Shown here: positions 53,873 through 63,572 of the stretch, one piece after another
How positions within the stretch are numbered: position 1 is the first letter of the stretch
Layout: each line of letters starts with the position of its first letter
DNA from: CBDATB01 sp965199745
GTDB taxonomy: Bacteria; Bacteroidota; Bacteroidia; Cytophagales; Flammeovirgaceae
Reading direction: 5' to 3'
Length of the DNA: 64,000 nt
NCBI GenBank assembly: GCA_965199745.1
Contig: CBDATB010000013.1
Location: 372,001-436,000, forward strand
Notes under the pieces: model-generated
The model's database searches: none
Told to the model about the DNA's origin: nothing
Seen by the model: only the letters and a program-made list of their open reading frames with translations
Made by a program: the position numbers and the translations under genes

Positions 53873-56170
53873 TCAAGTCTCTGCTATATACTCCTTCCGC
53901 GTGTGTTGAGCGTCCACTGTAGCAATATTGATCATATTCACGATATTGCGTACTGTACTACCAACTTGTAGCACATGAATAGGTTTTTTCATACCGATTA
54001 ATATGGGCCCTATGGCTTCGGCAGCAGCTAGAGCCTGAATGAGACGATAAGCAATATTGGCAGAAGTCAGATCGGGAAAAATCAGTACATTTGCCTGTTT
54101 ATCTGCTAGGGTAGAGAACGGAAAATTTTCTTGTAGTGCTTCTTTATCAAGGGCAAAATTAGCCTGAATCTCTCCCTCTACCACTATTTCGGGTCGGTCT
54201 TTTTTGAGGATTTTTGTAGCTTTGCGTACTTTTTTGGCATGAGCGTCATTAGAAGTGCCAAAGTTTGAATAGGACAGCATGGCAATGCGTGGCTCTATGT
54301 CGAAGCCTACCCTCACACTAGCAGCAGTAGCTTTAGCAATATCTGCCAGCTCTTCGGCAGTGGGGTTGGGGATAATAGTGGTATCGGCAAAAAATAAAGT
54401 TCCTTTATTTTTGGTGAGTATTACATACATGCTCGATACTTTTTTACCCGGTTTGGCTGTGCCGATAATCTCGAGTGCTGGGCGGATGGTGTCGGCATAG
54501 TTTCTGGTTAAACCTGAAACCATGGCATCTGCATCGCCGGTTTCTACCATCATGGCACCGAAGTAGGTATGCCTTTTGAGTACGCGACCTACTTCGTCAA
54601 GTGTTTTGCCGCTCCTCTGTCTTTTTTGATAAAATAAATTTCGATACCGATGCCATTGCTCACTGTTTTCCTGTTCATAAGGATCGATGATTGGCGCATT
54701 TAGATCGAGTTGGTGTTCTTTGATAATCGCTTGAATTTTACTTCTATTACCCAATAATATTGGCTTAGCGATACCATCGTCTATGGCTATTTGTGCAGCC
54801 TGAAGGATTTTATAGTTTTCAGCCTCTGCTAATACCACTCTTTTAGGGTTCAAGCGCGCTTTATTAGCTAGTCTTCTAACGAGATAACCGTCGTTGCCCA
54901 TTCTTTTAGTCAAATTTTCTCGGTAAGCATTCCAGTCGCTGATGTGTACTTGTGCAACTCCGCTGTCTATGGCAGCTTTTGCAACGGCCGGTGCTACGGT
55001 GGTGAGTAGGCGAGTGTCGAGCGGCTTAGGAATGATGTAGTCTTTTCCAAAAACAATAGACTTAGTGTTATAAGCACTTAACACTGTATCAGGCACTGGC
55101 TTGCGCGTGAGTTCTGTTAGTGCTTTGACGGCAGCCAACTTCATTTCTTCGTTAATTTCAGTGGCCCGCACATCGAGTGCTCCTCTAAAAATAAAAGGAA
55201 AACCCAGTACGTTATTGACTTGGTTTGGGTGGTCTGAGCGACCAGTAGCCATCAATATATCCTTACGGGTTTTAACAGCCAAGTCATAGGCGATTTCTGG
55301 GTCGGGATTAGCCATAGCAAACACGATAGGATTATCGGCCATGCTGAGTAGCATTTCGGCAGATACCACGTTGGCCGCAGACAATCCAAAAAATACATCT
55401 GCACCTTGCATCGCTTCGGCGAGGGTATTAATATCGCGATTGGTAGCAAATTCTTTTTTACTTCTACTTAGGTTTTCTCGGTCGCTACGGATAACACCTT
55501 TGCTGTCGCAAATAATAATATTTTCTTTTTTTAAGCCTAAAGATATGCCCAATTTAATACAGGAGATAGCGGCAGCTCCCGCTCCAGAAACCACCAATAC
55601 TACTTCTCGAATTTTTTTTCCTACAATTTCTAGCGCGTTAATCAACCCAGCAGCAGAGATGATGGCTGTTCCGTGCTGGTCGTCGTGCATGATTGGAATA
55701 TTGAGTTCTTTTTTGAGTCTGTCTTCAATATCAAAGCAATCAGGGGCTTTGATGTCTTCTAAATTGATGCCCCCAAAAGTAGGTGCCATGGCTTTAACTG
55801 TATTGATAAACTCATCTACATTGGTGCTGTTGAGTTCTATGTCAAATACGTCAATGCCGGCAAAAATTTTGAACAGTAGCCCCTTACCTTCCATAACAGG
55901 TTTGGAGGCTTCAGGCCCTATATTTCCTAAGCCTAACACGGCAGTACCATTGGAAATAACTGCTACGAGGTTACCTCTGGCCGTATATTTATAAACATCT
56001 TCGGTTCTTTTGGCAATCTCTCGGCAAGGCTCTGCCACGCCAGGAGAATAGGCTAAGGCTAAATCGCGTTGTGAGTTGGTATCTTTAGTAGGAATAACTT
56101 CTATTTTGCCCGGCCGCCCTTTGGCGTGGTAATTTAAAGCATCTTGTTTTCTGATTTTCTTACTACTCAT
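53873..56170 (-). CDS. maeB: NADP-dependent malic enzyme (MaeB type, with phosphotransacetylase-like domain)
   Basis: 765 residues. N-terminal malic enzyme part (about 1-430) with 'DLALAYSPGVAEPCREIAK', 'IMHDDQHGTAIISAAGLINAL' (in part) and 'VVSGAGAAAISCIKLGISLG' nucleotide site. C-terminal phosphate acetyltransferase-like domain (about 435-755) with 'DADAMVSGLTRNYADTIRPAL' (in part), 'NPTAEELADIA' and 'PILIGMKKPIHVLQ'. Converts malate to pyruvate; in known MaeB proteins the second domain regulates by binding acetyl-CoA and does not act as an enzyme. Confidence 0.95.
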   Translation of the reverse strand: MSSKKIRKQDALNYHAKGRPGKIEVIPTKDTNSQRDLALAYSPGVAEPCREIAKRTEDVYKYTARGNLVAVISNGTAVLGLGNIGPEASKPVMEGKGLLFKIFAGIDVFDIELNSTNVDEFINTVKAMAPTFGGINLEDIKAPDCFDIEDRLKKELNIPIMHDDQHGTAIISAAGLINALEIVGKKIREVVLVVSGAGAAAISCIKLGISLGLKKENIIICDSKGVIRSDRENLSRSKKEFATNRDINTLAEAMQGADVFFGLSAANVVSAEMLLSMADNPIVFAMANPDPEIAYDLAVKTRKDILMATGRSDHPNQVNNVLGFPFIFRGALDVRATEINEEMKLAAVKALTELTRKPVPDTVLSAYNTKSIVFGKDYIIPKPLDTRLLTTVAPAVAKAAIDSGVAQVHISDWNAYRENLTKRMGNDGYLVRRLANKARLNPKRVVLAEAENYKILQAAQIAIDDGIAKPILLGNRSKIQAIIKEHQLDLNAPIIDPYEQENSEQWHRYRNLFYQKRQRSGKTLDEVGRVLKRHTYFGAMMVETGDADAMVSGLTRNYADTIRPALEIIGTAKPGKKVSSMYVILTKNKGTLFFADTTIIPNPTAEELADIAKATAASVRVGFDIEPRIAMLSYSNFGTSNDAHAKKVRKATKILKKDRPEIVVEGEIQANFALDKEALQENFPFSTLADKQANVLIFPDLTSANIAYRLIQALAAAEAIGPILIGMKKPIHVLQVGSTVRNIVNMINIATVDAQHTRKEYIAET

Positions 56171-56555
56171 TTTCGTACTTAGTTTAAGGGTTAGTTTTTG
56201 AAATATAAAATAATGAACATTATTTTGCTTCGTTCAAGTTATATCATTAAATGATTGAATTAATGTTGGAAAAATTATGCATCCTAAAGCCTTACTGTGC
56301 CGTTTTCACAAAATATTGGCACTTGTTTAGGCATATCCGTAGTGATAGGAATACGATAACAAAAGTATACAATTTAAAACTATAAATTGGGGAGCTATTG
56401 AGTGTAAGGATATTTAACAATGCAAAGTATTAGATACCTTTAAAAGGTCGTCATTTATATATAATTTTGTTCTTTTTTTGGTCAAATTCAAGTGTTCAAT
56501 GCACAGTAAGTTAATTTTGTTATCACATTGATTTTAATACTTACTTTTAGGTTAC
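56171..56555. other. 385-bp divergent intergenic region (maeB / SNF2 gene)
   Basis: Contains two TAATTTTG boxes on the plus strand (56462-56469 and 56512-56519) that fit the -7 consensus for the SNF2 gene. I see no gene or RNA here. Confidence 0.45.
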
Positions 56556-59474
56556 GTGGCAAAAATGAAAGTATCCCCTCAACACCCTTTTCAGATAGTT
56601 TATGCGCTTTTTGAGCATCAATATCTAGGTTATTTATTTGATTCTTTTGTAGTAGCTCTTGATGAAGTTGGAAGCTTTTCTTTGAAACATCAAAATATAT
56701 CTTCTTTAAATGCTAAAGAGTTTAGTGTAGGCTTAGACAAAACTGATTTTGAACTTATTAAGCTCACAGAGTCTATGCAGCAACATGCCATCATTAAGCG
56801 TTTTTATGCCCGTAGAAACATACACCCGACGGAATTTTTTGAGAAAATTTACGATAAACAAAAATGCGATAAGAAACTTCAACAGACTATCGATGAATAC
56901 TTGGACACCATTCGCTCAAAAATTCTTCTGAGGCTTTCGAATAAAATGGTTTTTGAAATGGGCAGCGATGGCACACCTACCTACAAGCAATTAAGTATGG
57001 TCTCAGAGCAAGCCAGCATTTTATTACATGTTATGAAGAATTACAAGGAAACCCACTATTTTCCTACTATCAAACACAATGGCGTTAAGTTGGATTTTCA
57101 GTTTAAAAATGCTATGGTTCTTTGCAATCATCCTGCTTTTTTATTGGTCGGAGGTAAAATTTACAGTTTTCAAGATAATATTGATGGTAGGAAACTCAAG
57201 CCTTTTCTCGATAAAAAATTTATTGCTATTCCCAAAAAAATAGAAGATACCTATTATAGCAAATTTATCAGCGGGCTTATTGAACAATTCAATGTAAATG
57301 CCAAAGGCTTTCGTATTGAGCAGATGCGTTTTAAGCCCAATGCTTTGCTGTATTTCTGTGAATTTCATCAACTGGATGACCTAGCAAAGAGTAGAGATGA
57401 AGAAAAGCAGGTGATGTTTCGGATTAACTTTCAATACAAAATTTTTGATTTTGACGGCTTTACAGGTACTGAGGCTTCGGTAAAAATGCAAAAAGTCGAC
57501 GACTCATACGTATTTTATAAAGTGTGGAGAGATAAGAGTTTTGAAGATGAAAAGCTAGCCATTTTAAGAGATATTGGACTGAATTTTAAATCTGATGGTA
57601 AGTTATTGATGCCCAAAGAAGAGGCTTATGCCATTATTACCAGAAAGCTCCGTTTGTTAAAAGAAAAAGGATTTTTAATTTGTCAAGAAGAGTCAAGCCT
57701 TAAAAAGTATTTTTTGGGTAATGCCCACATACAAGTAGAAATTAAAGAAAATAAAGATTGGTTTGATATACATGCTCTTGTTAAATTTGGTACTTATGAA
57801 ATTCCTTTTACACAAATCCGACGCCTAATTGCTACTAATAAGCGCGAATTGACACTCCCAGATGGACAAATTGCCATTATCCCAGATGCTTGGATTACTC
57901 AGTATGCTGACTTTTTGCATTTCACCCAAATAAAAAACAACGAAAATATTACACTTAAAAAGCACCATGCTTCCCTTATTGAGGAGATGCGTTTGGGTAA
58001 TTTGCTGCGCGTAAGCATGAGTTCTCAACTTGAGAAACTCAGAGATTTTGAAAAGATTCAATATTTTCTTGTTTCTCCTAATTTTCATGGCAAACTGCGT
58101 TCTTATCAGCAGGTAGGCTACAATTGGCTACAGTTTTTAAATAGCTATGGTTTTGGCGGTTGCCTAGCAGATGATATGGGTTTGGGTAAAACAGTACAGA
58201 CATTGGCTTTGTTGCAGCATCAGAAAGATTTTTATAGCAGTTGTACTTCTTTATTAGTCGTACCTACTTCTTTGTTACATAATTGGCAGCTCGAAGCCAA
58301 GAAATTCACTCCGCAACTAAAGATTTTTAATTACACAGGCACATACCGTAATAAAAACATAGCAGTCTTTACTTACTACGATATTGTCATTACTTCCTAC
58401 GGCGTAGTACGTTTGGACATAGATATTTTAAAAAAATATTATTTCAACTACATCATCCTCGACGAGTCGCAAGTGATTAAAAATCCTAATTCAAATATTG
58501 CCAAAAATATCAGTGCTTTACGGTCGAAAAATCGTTTGATTCTTACAGGTACCCCTATTGAAAATAGTACGATGGACTTGTGGTCACAACTCAATTTTAT
58601 TAATCCTGGCTTATTGGGTACACAATCTTTTTTTAAATGTCAGTTTCAGACACCTATTGAGCGTAAGAGAGACCCCGACAAGTGTAAAAAACTCCGCGCA
58701 ATTGTTAAGCCTTTTATACTCAGGCGGCACAAGTCATGCGTAGCAACTGATTTGCCTGAAAAGTCAGAAAATGTACAGTATGTGCAGATGACTTGCGAGC
58801 AGGAAGAAATTTATGAAAAAACCAAATCTTTCTATCGCAATAAAATTATGGAAGAAATTGAGATTAATGGTATTATCAAATCGCAGTTTTTGATATTGCA
58901 AGGGCTGACCAAACTTCGGCAGCTGGCCAATCACCCCGCTATGCTTGATGAAAACTACCGTTTTGGTTCGGGCAAAATGATACAAACTTTTGACATGGTC
59001 GAAAGTGTCATTAGTAAACAACATAAAATACTTATATTCAGTCAGTTTGTCAAGCACCTTCAACTTTTTAAAAAGCAACTGCAAAGCTGTAATATACCCT
59101 TTGCTTACTTGGATGGTAGCACCAAAGAAAGGCAGCAGGTGGTAGAGCATTTCCAAGAGGATAAAACAGTAAAAATATTTCTTATTTCCTTAAAGGCAGG
59201 TGGCGTCGGACTTAACCTAACTGCTGCCGATTATGTATTTATCTTAGACCCTTGGTGGAATCCCGCTGTCGAATCTCAAGCTATAGACCGAGCGCATCGT
59301 ATTGGTCAAGAGAATAAAGTTTTTATTTATCGGTTTATTACTAAAAACTCTGTTGAAGAGAAAATATTAACTTTGCAGCGTAGCAAGAGGCAGTTGGCCC
59401 GTGATTTAATCTCTTCAGAGCAGAGTTTTATCAAGCAACTTTCCAGGCAAGATATAGCAGCCGTTTTAGCCTAA
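56556..59474 (+). CDS. SNF2-family DNA-dependent ATPase
   Basis: 972 residues. A helicase core begins near residue 515: 'GYNWLQFLNSYGFGGCLADDMGLGKTVQTLALLQ' region (Walker A at 539-546), motif II 'DESQ' (636-639, the form usual in bacterial SNF2 proteins), 'LTGTPIENSTMDLWSQLNF' and C-terminal motifs 'SLKAGGVGLNLTAADYVF' and 'RAHRIGQ' (H914). The first 500 residues are a Lys/Phe-rich domain that I do not recognise; a SWIM zinc finger is not visible. The GTG at 56556 is used; an ATG three codons later is also possible. Chromatin-like remodelling or transcription-recycling roles are known for the superfamily; the task of this protein is unknown. No nuclease or methylase partner is adjacent. Confidence 0.92.
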   Translation: MAKMKVSPQHPFQIVYALFEHQYLGYLFDSFVVALDEVGSFSLKHQNISSLNAKEFSVGLDKTDFELIKLTESMQQHAIIKRFYARRNIHPTEFFEKIYDKQKCDKKLQQTIDEYLDTIRSKILLRLSNKMVFEMGSDGTPTYKQLSMVSEQASILLHVMKNYKETHYFPTIKHNGVKLDFQFKNAMVLCNHPAFLLVGGKIYSFQDNIDGRKLKPFLDKKFIAIPKKIEDTYYSKFISGLIEQFNVNAKGFRIEQMRFKPNALLYFCEFHQLDDLAKSRDEEKQVMFRINFQYKIFDFDGFTGTEASVKMQKVDDSYVFYKVWRDKSFEDEKLAILRDIGLNFKSDGKLLMPKEEAYAIITRKLRLLKEKGFLICQEESSLKKYFLGNAHIQVEIKENKDWFDIHALVKFGTYEIPFTQIRRLIATNKRELTLPDGQIAIIPDAWITQYADFLHFTQIKNNENITLKKHHASLIEEMRLGNLLRVSMSSQLEKLRDFEKIQYFLVSPNFHGKLRSYQQVGYNWLQFLNSYGFGGCLADDMGLGKTVQTLALLQHQKDFYSSCTSLLVVPTSLLHNWQLEAKKFTPQLKIFNYTGTYRNKNIAVFTYYDIVITSYGVVRLDIDILKKYYFNYIILDESQVIKNPNSNIAKNISALRSKNRLILTGTPIENSTMDLWSQLNFINPGLLGTQSFFKCQFQTPIERKRDPDKCKKLRAIVKPFILRRHKSCVATDLPEKSENVQYVQMTCEQEEIYEKTKSFYRNKIMEEIEINGIIKSQFLILQGLTKLRQLANHPAMLDENYRFGSGKMIQTFDMVESVISKQHKILIFSQFVKHLQLFKKQLQSCNIPFAYLDGSTKERQQVVEHFQEDKTVKIFLISLKAGGVGLNLTAADYVFILDPWWNPAVESQAIDRAHRIGQENKVFIYRFITKNSVEEKILTLQRSKRQLARDLISSEQSFIKQLSRQDIAAVLA

Positions 59475-59561
59475 CAGACCAAGGTTATTGCCTAAAAAAA
59501 CACCCGAATAATTTGTCTTCAGTAAAATATACTTTTTTTACAAATTTTTCTGTACTTTTGC

Positions 59562-59720
59562 CAGGTCAGTATAAGACTTAAAAACCTCGCCAGGGACTGG
59601 TGAGTACACGCATGGAGCTAGCTCATGTAAGACTCCTACCCTATTGTAGAGGTGGTGAGCGAATGGCTGTAAAGCACGAAGCCCAAAAACTAAAAGTTTT
59701 TGGGTAGTCCACTTTTGCGT
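59562..59720 (+). mobile_element. IS200/IS605-type (TnpB) 3'-end remnant
   Basis: An open frame 59582-59707 ends '...ERMAVKHEAQKLKVFG' and a TAG, like the tails of TnpB-type reading frames. The end overlaps the hallmark right-end structure GAAGCCC / hairpin / GGGTAGTCCAC: stem CCCAAAAACT (59682-59691), loop AAA, AGTTTTTGGG (59695-59704). In intact elements this region forms the scaffold of the TnpB guide RNA. Only about 160 bases remain; the rest of tnpB and tnpA are absent. Lies between the SNF2 gene and tRNA-Gln. Confidence 0.55.
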
Positions 59721-59741
59721 ATCCGAGTAATGCTCGCACAC

Positions 59742-59814
59742 TGTCCGATGGTGTAACTGGCAACACGTCTGGTTTTGGTCCAGAAGAGTCTAGGTTCGAT
59801 CCCTAGTCGGACAA
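59742..59814 (+). tRNA. tRNA-Gln (anticodon TTG)
   Basis: Acceptor arms TGTCCGA / TCGGACA pair fully. The anticodon stem is TCTGG / CCAGA around loop TTTTGGT, giving TTG. The T-loop GGTTCGATCC is present. The CCA end is not encoded. Confidence 0.95.
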
Positions 59815-59886
59815 CAAACCCGCCTGTAGGAACTACCTGCCCGTTCGCTGTTTTACCAGCAGACAATCCCTAATAGACAGTTAATA

Positions 59887-61644
59887 TCACTGATACATCT
59901 GCTCTACCAAGTCCTGATTTTTTTGTATAATCACACGTCTTTTAAGCGACATTTTGGGGGTTAGTTCTCCGCTATGGATGCCCCATTCTTCTGTTAGCAG
60001 TCGGAAGAGTTTCACTTTTTCCCACTGCCCGAAGTTTTCGTTAGCTCGGTCTATTTCTTTTTGAAATTTATCTATTATTTTTCGACTTTTGGTGAGTGCT
60101 TCACGATCTGCCGAGATATCAATACCTGTTTGCTCACACCACTTGCCGAGTGCCTCAAAATTGGGAACAACCAATGCTGAGGGGCATTTTCTATTTTCTC
60201 CAATAACCATCACTTGTTCTATAAGCGAGGATTCTTTGAGTTTATTTTCCAATAATTGCGGAGCTATATATTTTCCCCCAGAAGTTTTGAACATTTCTTT
60301 TTTGCGGTCGGTAATTTTCAGATATTTTCCTTGCGCCAACTCACCGATGTCTCCTGTATGAAACCAGCCGTTTTGCAGTACTTGGGCAGTCATTTCGGGT
60401 TCTCGGTAGTATCCCTTCATTACCATGGGTCCTTTGCAGAGGATTTCTCCATCTTCAGCAATTTTCACTTGTGCATCTTTGACCAAAGTACCCACATAAC
60501 CAACGCGCACATCTTTTTCCTTCGGAACAGTGGCTGAAATAACCGGTGAGGTTTCCGTGAGCCCATAGCCTTCGCATACTTTAATATTGGCTGCCCAAAA
60601 CACACGTGTCAGCCGGGGTTGGAGTGCTGCGCCGCCAGAACAGATAGCTTTAATTTCTCCACCTAAGGCTTCTCGCCATTTCGAGAAAATGAGCTTACGG
60701 GCTATTTTTAGCTTAAAATTATAGATAGCTCCTCGGTTTTCGTTGGGGTTGTGTGCCAGACCTAGGTTCACTGCCCAGAAGAATAAGGATTTTTTGATGC
60801 CGCTGAGTTCTTTTCCTTTTGCTACAATTTTATCGTATACTTTTTCTAGTAGGCGAGGTACGGTGTTGAAACCATGTGGTTTTATTTCTTGAACATTCTC
60901 TACAATTTTTTCCAAACTCTCGGCATAATAAACCTCTAAGCCGAAGTATAGGTAAGCATATAACCCTGTTCTTTCATAAATATGAGAAAGAGGTAGAAAA
61001 CTTAGCACTCTGTCTTTGCCGAATGCCAGATCGAGGCGGTCCGATACAGCCAGGACGTTGCTGACAATATTGCTATGCGTAAGCATGACACCTTTGGGGC
61101 GGGCAGTCGTTCCGGAAGTATAAATCAGTGTTAATAAATCCTCTGGTTGTACCGTGTCCTTGTAGCTTTGTAGTTTGCTAATATCTTGTTTTTTGCCTGT
61201 TTCTTTCAATTCAGACCAATTTTTTGCACCTTCCAACAAGTCAAAGCTATACAGTTTGGTAGGTGCATTGCCAATAGCCTGTTTTCCTTTATCGTAAAGT
61301 TGTCTATCTGACGAGAATAATATTTTACTGCCCGAATGCTGTAGAATATAGCGGCAATCTTCTAGGGAGGATGTCGGATATATCGGAACGCTTACCACAC
61401 CGATTTGTTGGGCAGCTAGGTCGATAAAATTCCACTCTGGTCGATTGGCAGACATAATGGCTACTTTATCGCCCTTTTCTAAGCCCATGTCTAAAAACGC
61501 TAAACTCAACGTATTGACAACATCGATAATAGCTTGTGTGTTGTAATGTTTCCATGTGCCATTTTCTTTTACATTTAGGACTCTCTCTGAAGGATATCGT
61601 AGTGCCTGATAGGTAAGTATGTCAAAAACTCTTCTAATTTCCAT
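59887..61644 (-). CDS. Long-chain acyl-CoA synthetase (AMP-forming)
   Basis: 585 residues. AMP-binding motif 'LIYTSGTTARPKGVMLTH' (about 172-189), 'GYGLTETSPVIS', 'GWFHTGDIGEL' and 'KITDRKKEMFKTSGGKYIAPQ' (in part), the last being the FACS signature. Activates fatty acids to acyl-CoA with ATP; the 'SLEDCRYILQHSG' type N-terminus matches FadD15-like enzymes. No signal or membrane segment. Divergent from the phosphohexomutase gene. Confidence 0.95.
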   Translation of the reverse strand: MEIRRVFDILTYQALRYPSERVLNVKENGTWKHYNTQAIIDVVNTLSLAFLDMGLEKGDKVAIMSANRPEWNFIDLAAQQIGVVSVPIYPTSSLEDCRYILQHSGSKILFSSDRQLYDKGKQAIGNAPTKLYSFDLLEGAKNWSELKETGKKQDISKLQSYKDTVQPEDLLTLIYTSGTTARPKGVMLTHSNIVSNVLAVSDRLDLAFGKDRVLSFLPLSHIYERTGLYAYLYFGLEVYYAESLEKIVENVQEIKPHGFNTVPRLLEKVYDKIVAKGKELSGIKKSLFFWAVNLGLAHNPNENRGAIYNFKLKIARKLIFSKWREALGGEIKAICSGGAALQPRLTRVFWAANIKVCEGYGLTETSPVISATVPKEKDVRVGYVGTLVKDAQVKIAEDGEILCKGPMVMKGYYREPEMTAQVLQNGWFHTGDIGELAQGKYLKITDRKKEMFKTSGGKYIAPQLLENKLKESSLIEQVMVIGENRKCPSALVVPNFEALGKWCEQTGIDISADREALTKSRKIIDKFQKEIDRANENFGQWEKVKLFRLLTEEWGIHSGELTPKMSLKRRVIIQKNQDLVEQMYQ

Positions 61645-61794
61645 TGTGCTTAAAGTGAAAGGTAAATAATTTTATTTTTACTTGTTTTTATATTATTTTG
61701 GCTCCTAAAAATAGGTTTGGGATAGATTTAAATAAAGAATGGTCATACAATAGTGTTTTAAATTTAGGTTAAATTTCAAAAATTTTAAAAATAT

Positions 61795-63522
61795 ATGAAT
61801 AAAATTGTTACAGAAAAAATAACTACTTGGTTGTCCCATAATTACGATGAAAAAACTAAAGCAGAAATTCGAAGATTGGTCAAGGAAGATCCGGAAGAGA
61901 TCGTAGATTCTTTTTACAAAAATCTAGAATTTGGCACAGGCGGACTCAGGGGTGTTATGGGGGTGGGTACAAATCGTATAAATAAATACACTGTTGCTAG
62001 TACTACGCAGGGGTTTGCTAATCATTTGCTGAAATCTTATGTAAATCAACACATCAGCGTGGCTGTCGCATATGACAGCCGCAATAACAGTACTGAATTC
62101 TCTCGTGTGGCTGCAGAAATTTTTGCTGCCAATGGTATCAAAGTTTACCTCTTCGAGGCTTTACGTCCTACGCCAGAATTATCCTTTGCTATCAGATACT
62201 TAAAGTGTCAGGGTGGGGTAGTAGTAACTGCTTCTCATAACCCTAAAGAGTACAGCGGCTATAAAGTGTATGGACGTGACGGTGCACAAATTATCCCACC
62301 CGACGCTGAACACCTCATCGAAGAAGTCTCTCATATAGCCGATATCAACCAAATAAATTTTCGAGGAAGAAGAGAGGATTTGATAGAGCCTATAGGCGCA
62401 GCTGTGGATGAAGTGTATTTGGCAGCCATAGAAAAATTATCACTTGCTCCCGAGGCTATTCGTTCGCATTGTGATCTAAAAATTGTTTTTACTTCTATAC
62501 ACGGTACAGGTATTACTTTAGTACCAGATATATTAAAACGCTTTGGTTTTACACAAGTGTATGTAGTAAAAGAACAAGCCGAGCCAGATGGTAATTTCCC
62601 TACCGTGGTGTACCCAAACCCTGAAGAAGCTGAAGCTTTGCATATGGCACTCGAAAAATCTAAACAGATCGATGCAGATATATTGCTTGGTACAGACCCA
62701 GACTCCGACCGAGTAGGAATTGGTGTTAAGAACCATCGCGGAGATTTTCAACTGCTCAATGGCAACCAAACAGCTGTACTGCTTTTTTATTATCTCATTA
62801 CGCGGCGCAAAGAAAAAGGCTTGACCTCTAGTAAAGATTTTATTGCTAAAACCATTGTCACCACTGAATTGATAGATAAAATGGCACAGCACAACGGTGT
62901 GGCTTGCGAAAATACACTGACCGGATTTAAGTATATTGCCGCTTTGATTAGAAATTTTGCAGGTGAACGCAACTTTGTAGCTGGCTGCGAAGAAAGCTAC
63001 GGGTATATGATTGGCGACTTCGTTAGAGACAAAGATGCTATTAGTGCTGTAGCGATGATTTGCGAAATGGCAGCTTATGCCAAAAATAACCGTACTACAG
63101 TCTTTGACACACTCCTAGATATTTATGTCTCTTATGGTTTTTATAAGGAAAAACTCATGACCGTCACTAAAAAAGGTGAGCGGGGAGCAGAAGAAATACA
63201 AGCGATGATGATACACCTTAGAGAAAACCCGCCTATGTATATGAACGGCTCGCCTTTGGTTGAGCTCAGAGATTATTCTTGCTCTATAGCAAAGAATTTT
63301 GCTAAGCAGGCAGAAAAAATCATTGACCTACCATCTTCCAACGTCTTACAGTTTATTCTCGAAGATGGTAGTATTATTTCGGCAAGACCTTCAGGTACTG
63401 AGCCAAAGATTAAGTTTTATTTTAGTGTTAATGCCCCTTTGGTAAGTAAAGAACAATACGATGTAGTCGCTAATCAGTTAGATGAAAAAATTGAGCGAAT
63501 TATTCGTGATTTGGGACTGTAG
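61795..63522 (+). CDS. Phosphoglucomutase/phosphomannomutase-family phospho-sugar mutase
   Basis: 575 residues, the long form common in Bacteroidota and Firmicutes. The phosphorylated serine is S147 in 'VVVTASHNPKEYSGYKVYG' (in part), the Mg loop is 'GTDPDSDRVG' (299-308), and the phosphate-binding loop near the end is 'RPSGTEPKIKFYFS'. It interconverts hexose 1- and 6-phosphates for sugar-nucleotide supply. 'YKNLEFGTGGLRGVMG' at the N-terminus is typical. A bidirectional terminator follows. Confidence 0.95.
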   Translation: MNKIVTEKITTWLSHNYDEKTKAEIRRLVKEDPEEIVDSFYKNLEFGTGGLRGVMGVGTNRINKYTVASTTQGFANHLLKSYVNQHISVAVAYDSRNNSTEFSRVAAEIFAANGIKVYLFEALRPTPELSFAIRYLKCQGGVVVTASHNPKEYSGYKVYGRDGAQIIPPDAEHLIEEVSHIADINQINFRGRREDLIEPIGAAVDEVYLAAIEKLSLAPEAIRSHCDLKIVFTSIHGTGITLVPDILKRFGFTQVYVVKEQAEPDGNFPTVVYPNPEEAEALHMALEKSKQIDADILLGTDPDSDRVGIGVKNHRGDFQLLNGNQTAVLLFYYLITRRKEKGLTSSKDFIAKTIVTTELIDKMAQHNGVACENTLTGFKYIAALIRNFAGERNFVAGCEESYGYMIGDFVRDKDAISAVAMICEMAAYAKNNRTTVFDTLLDIYVSYGFYKEKLMTVTKKGERGAEEIQAMMIHLRENPPMYMNGSPLVELRDYSCSIAKNFAKQAEKIIDLPSSNVLQFILEDGSIISARPSGTEPKIKFYFSVNAPLVSKEQYDVVANQLDEKIERIIRDLGL

Positions 63523-63535
63523 TTTAAGCAGGGAT

Positions 63536-63572
63536 AAAGCTCAGCAAAATATCTCTCTGAGCTTTGTTTTTT
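63536..63572. terminator. Bidirectional terminator between convergent genes
   Basis: Stem AAAGCTCAG (63536-63544) / CTGAGCTTT (63557-63565) followed by GTTTTTT on the plus strand. It also serves the minus-strand hydrolase gene, whose stop is at 63571. Confidence 0.8.

Noticed and set aside
59538..59741. 67-codon minus-strand open frame across the IS200/IS605-type remnant
   Set aside because: It overlaps the hairpin and the plus-strand TnpB-like tail; the plus-strand reading and right-end signature explain the region better.
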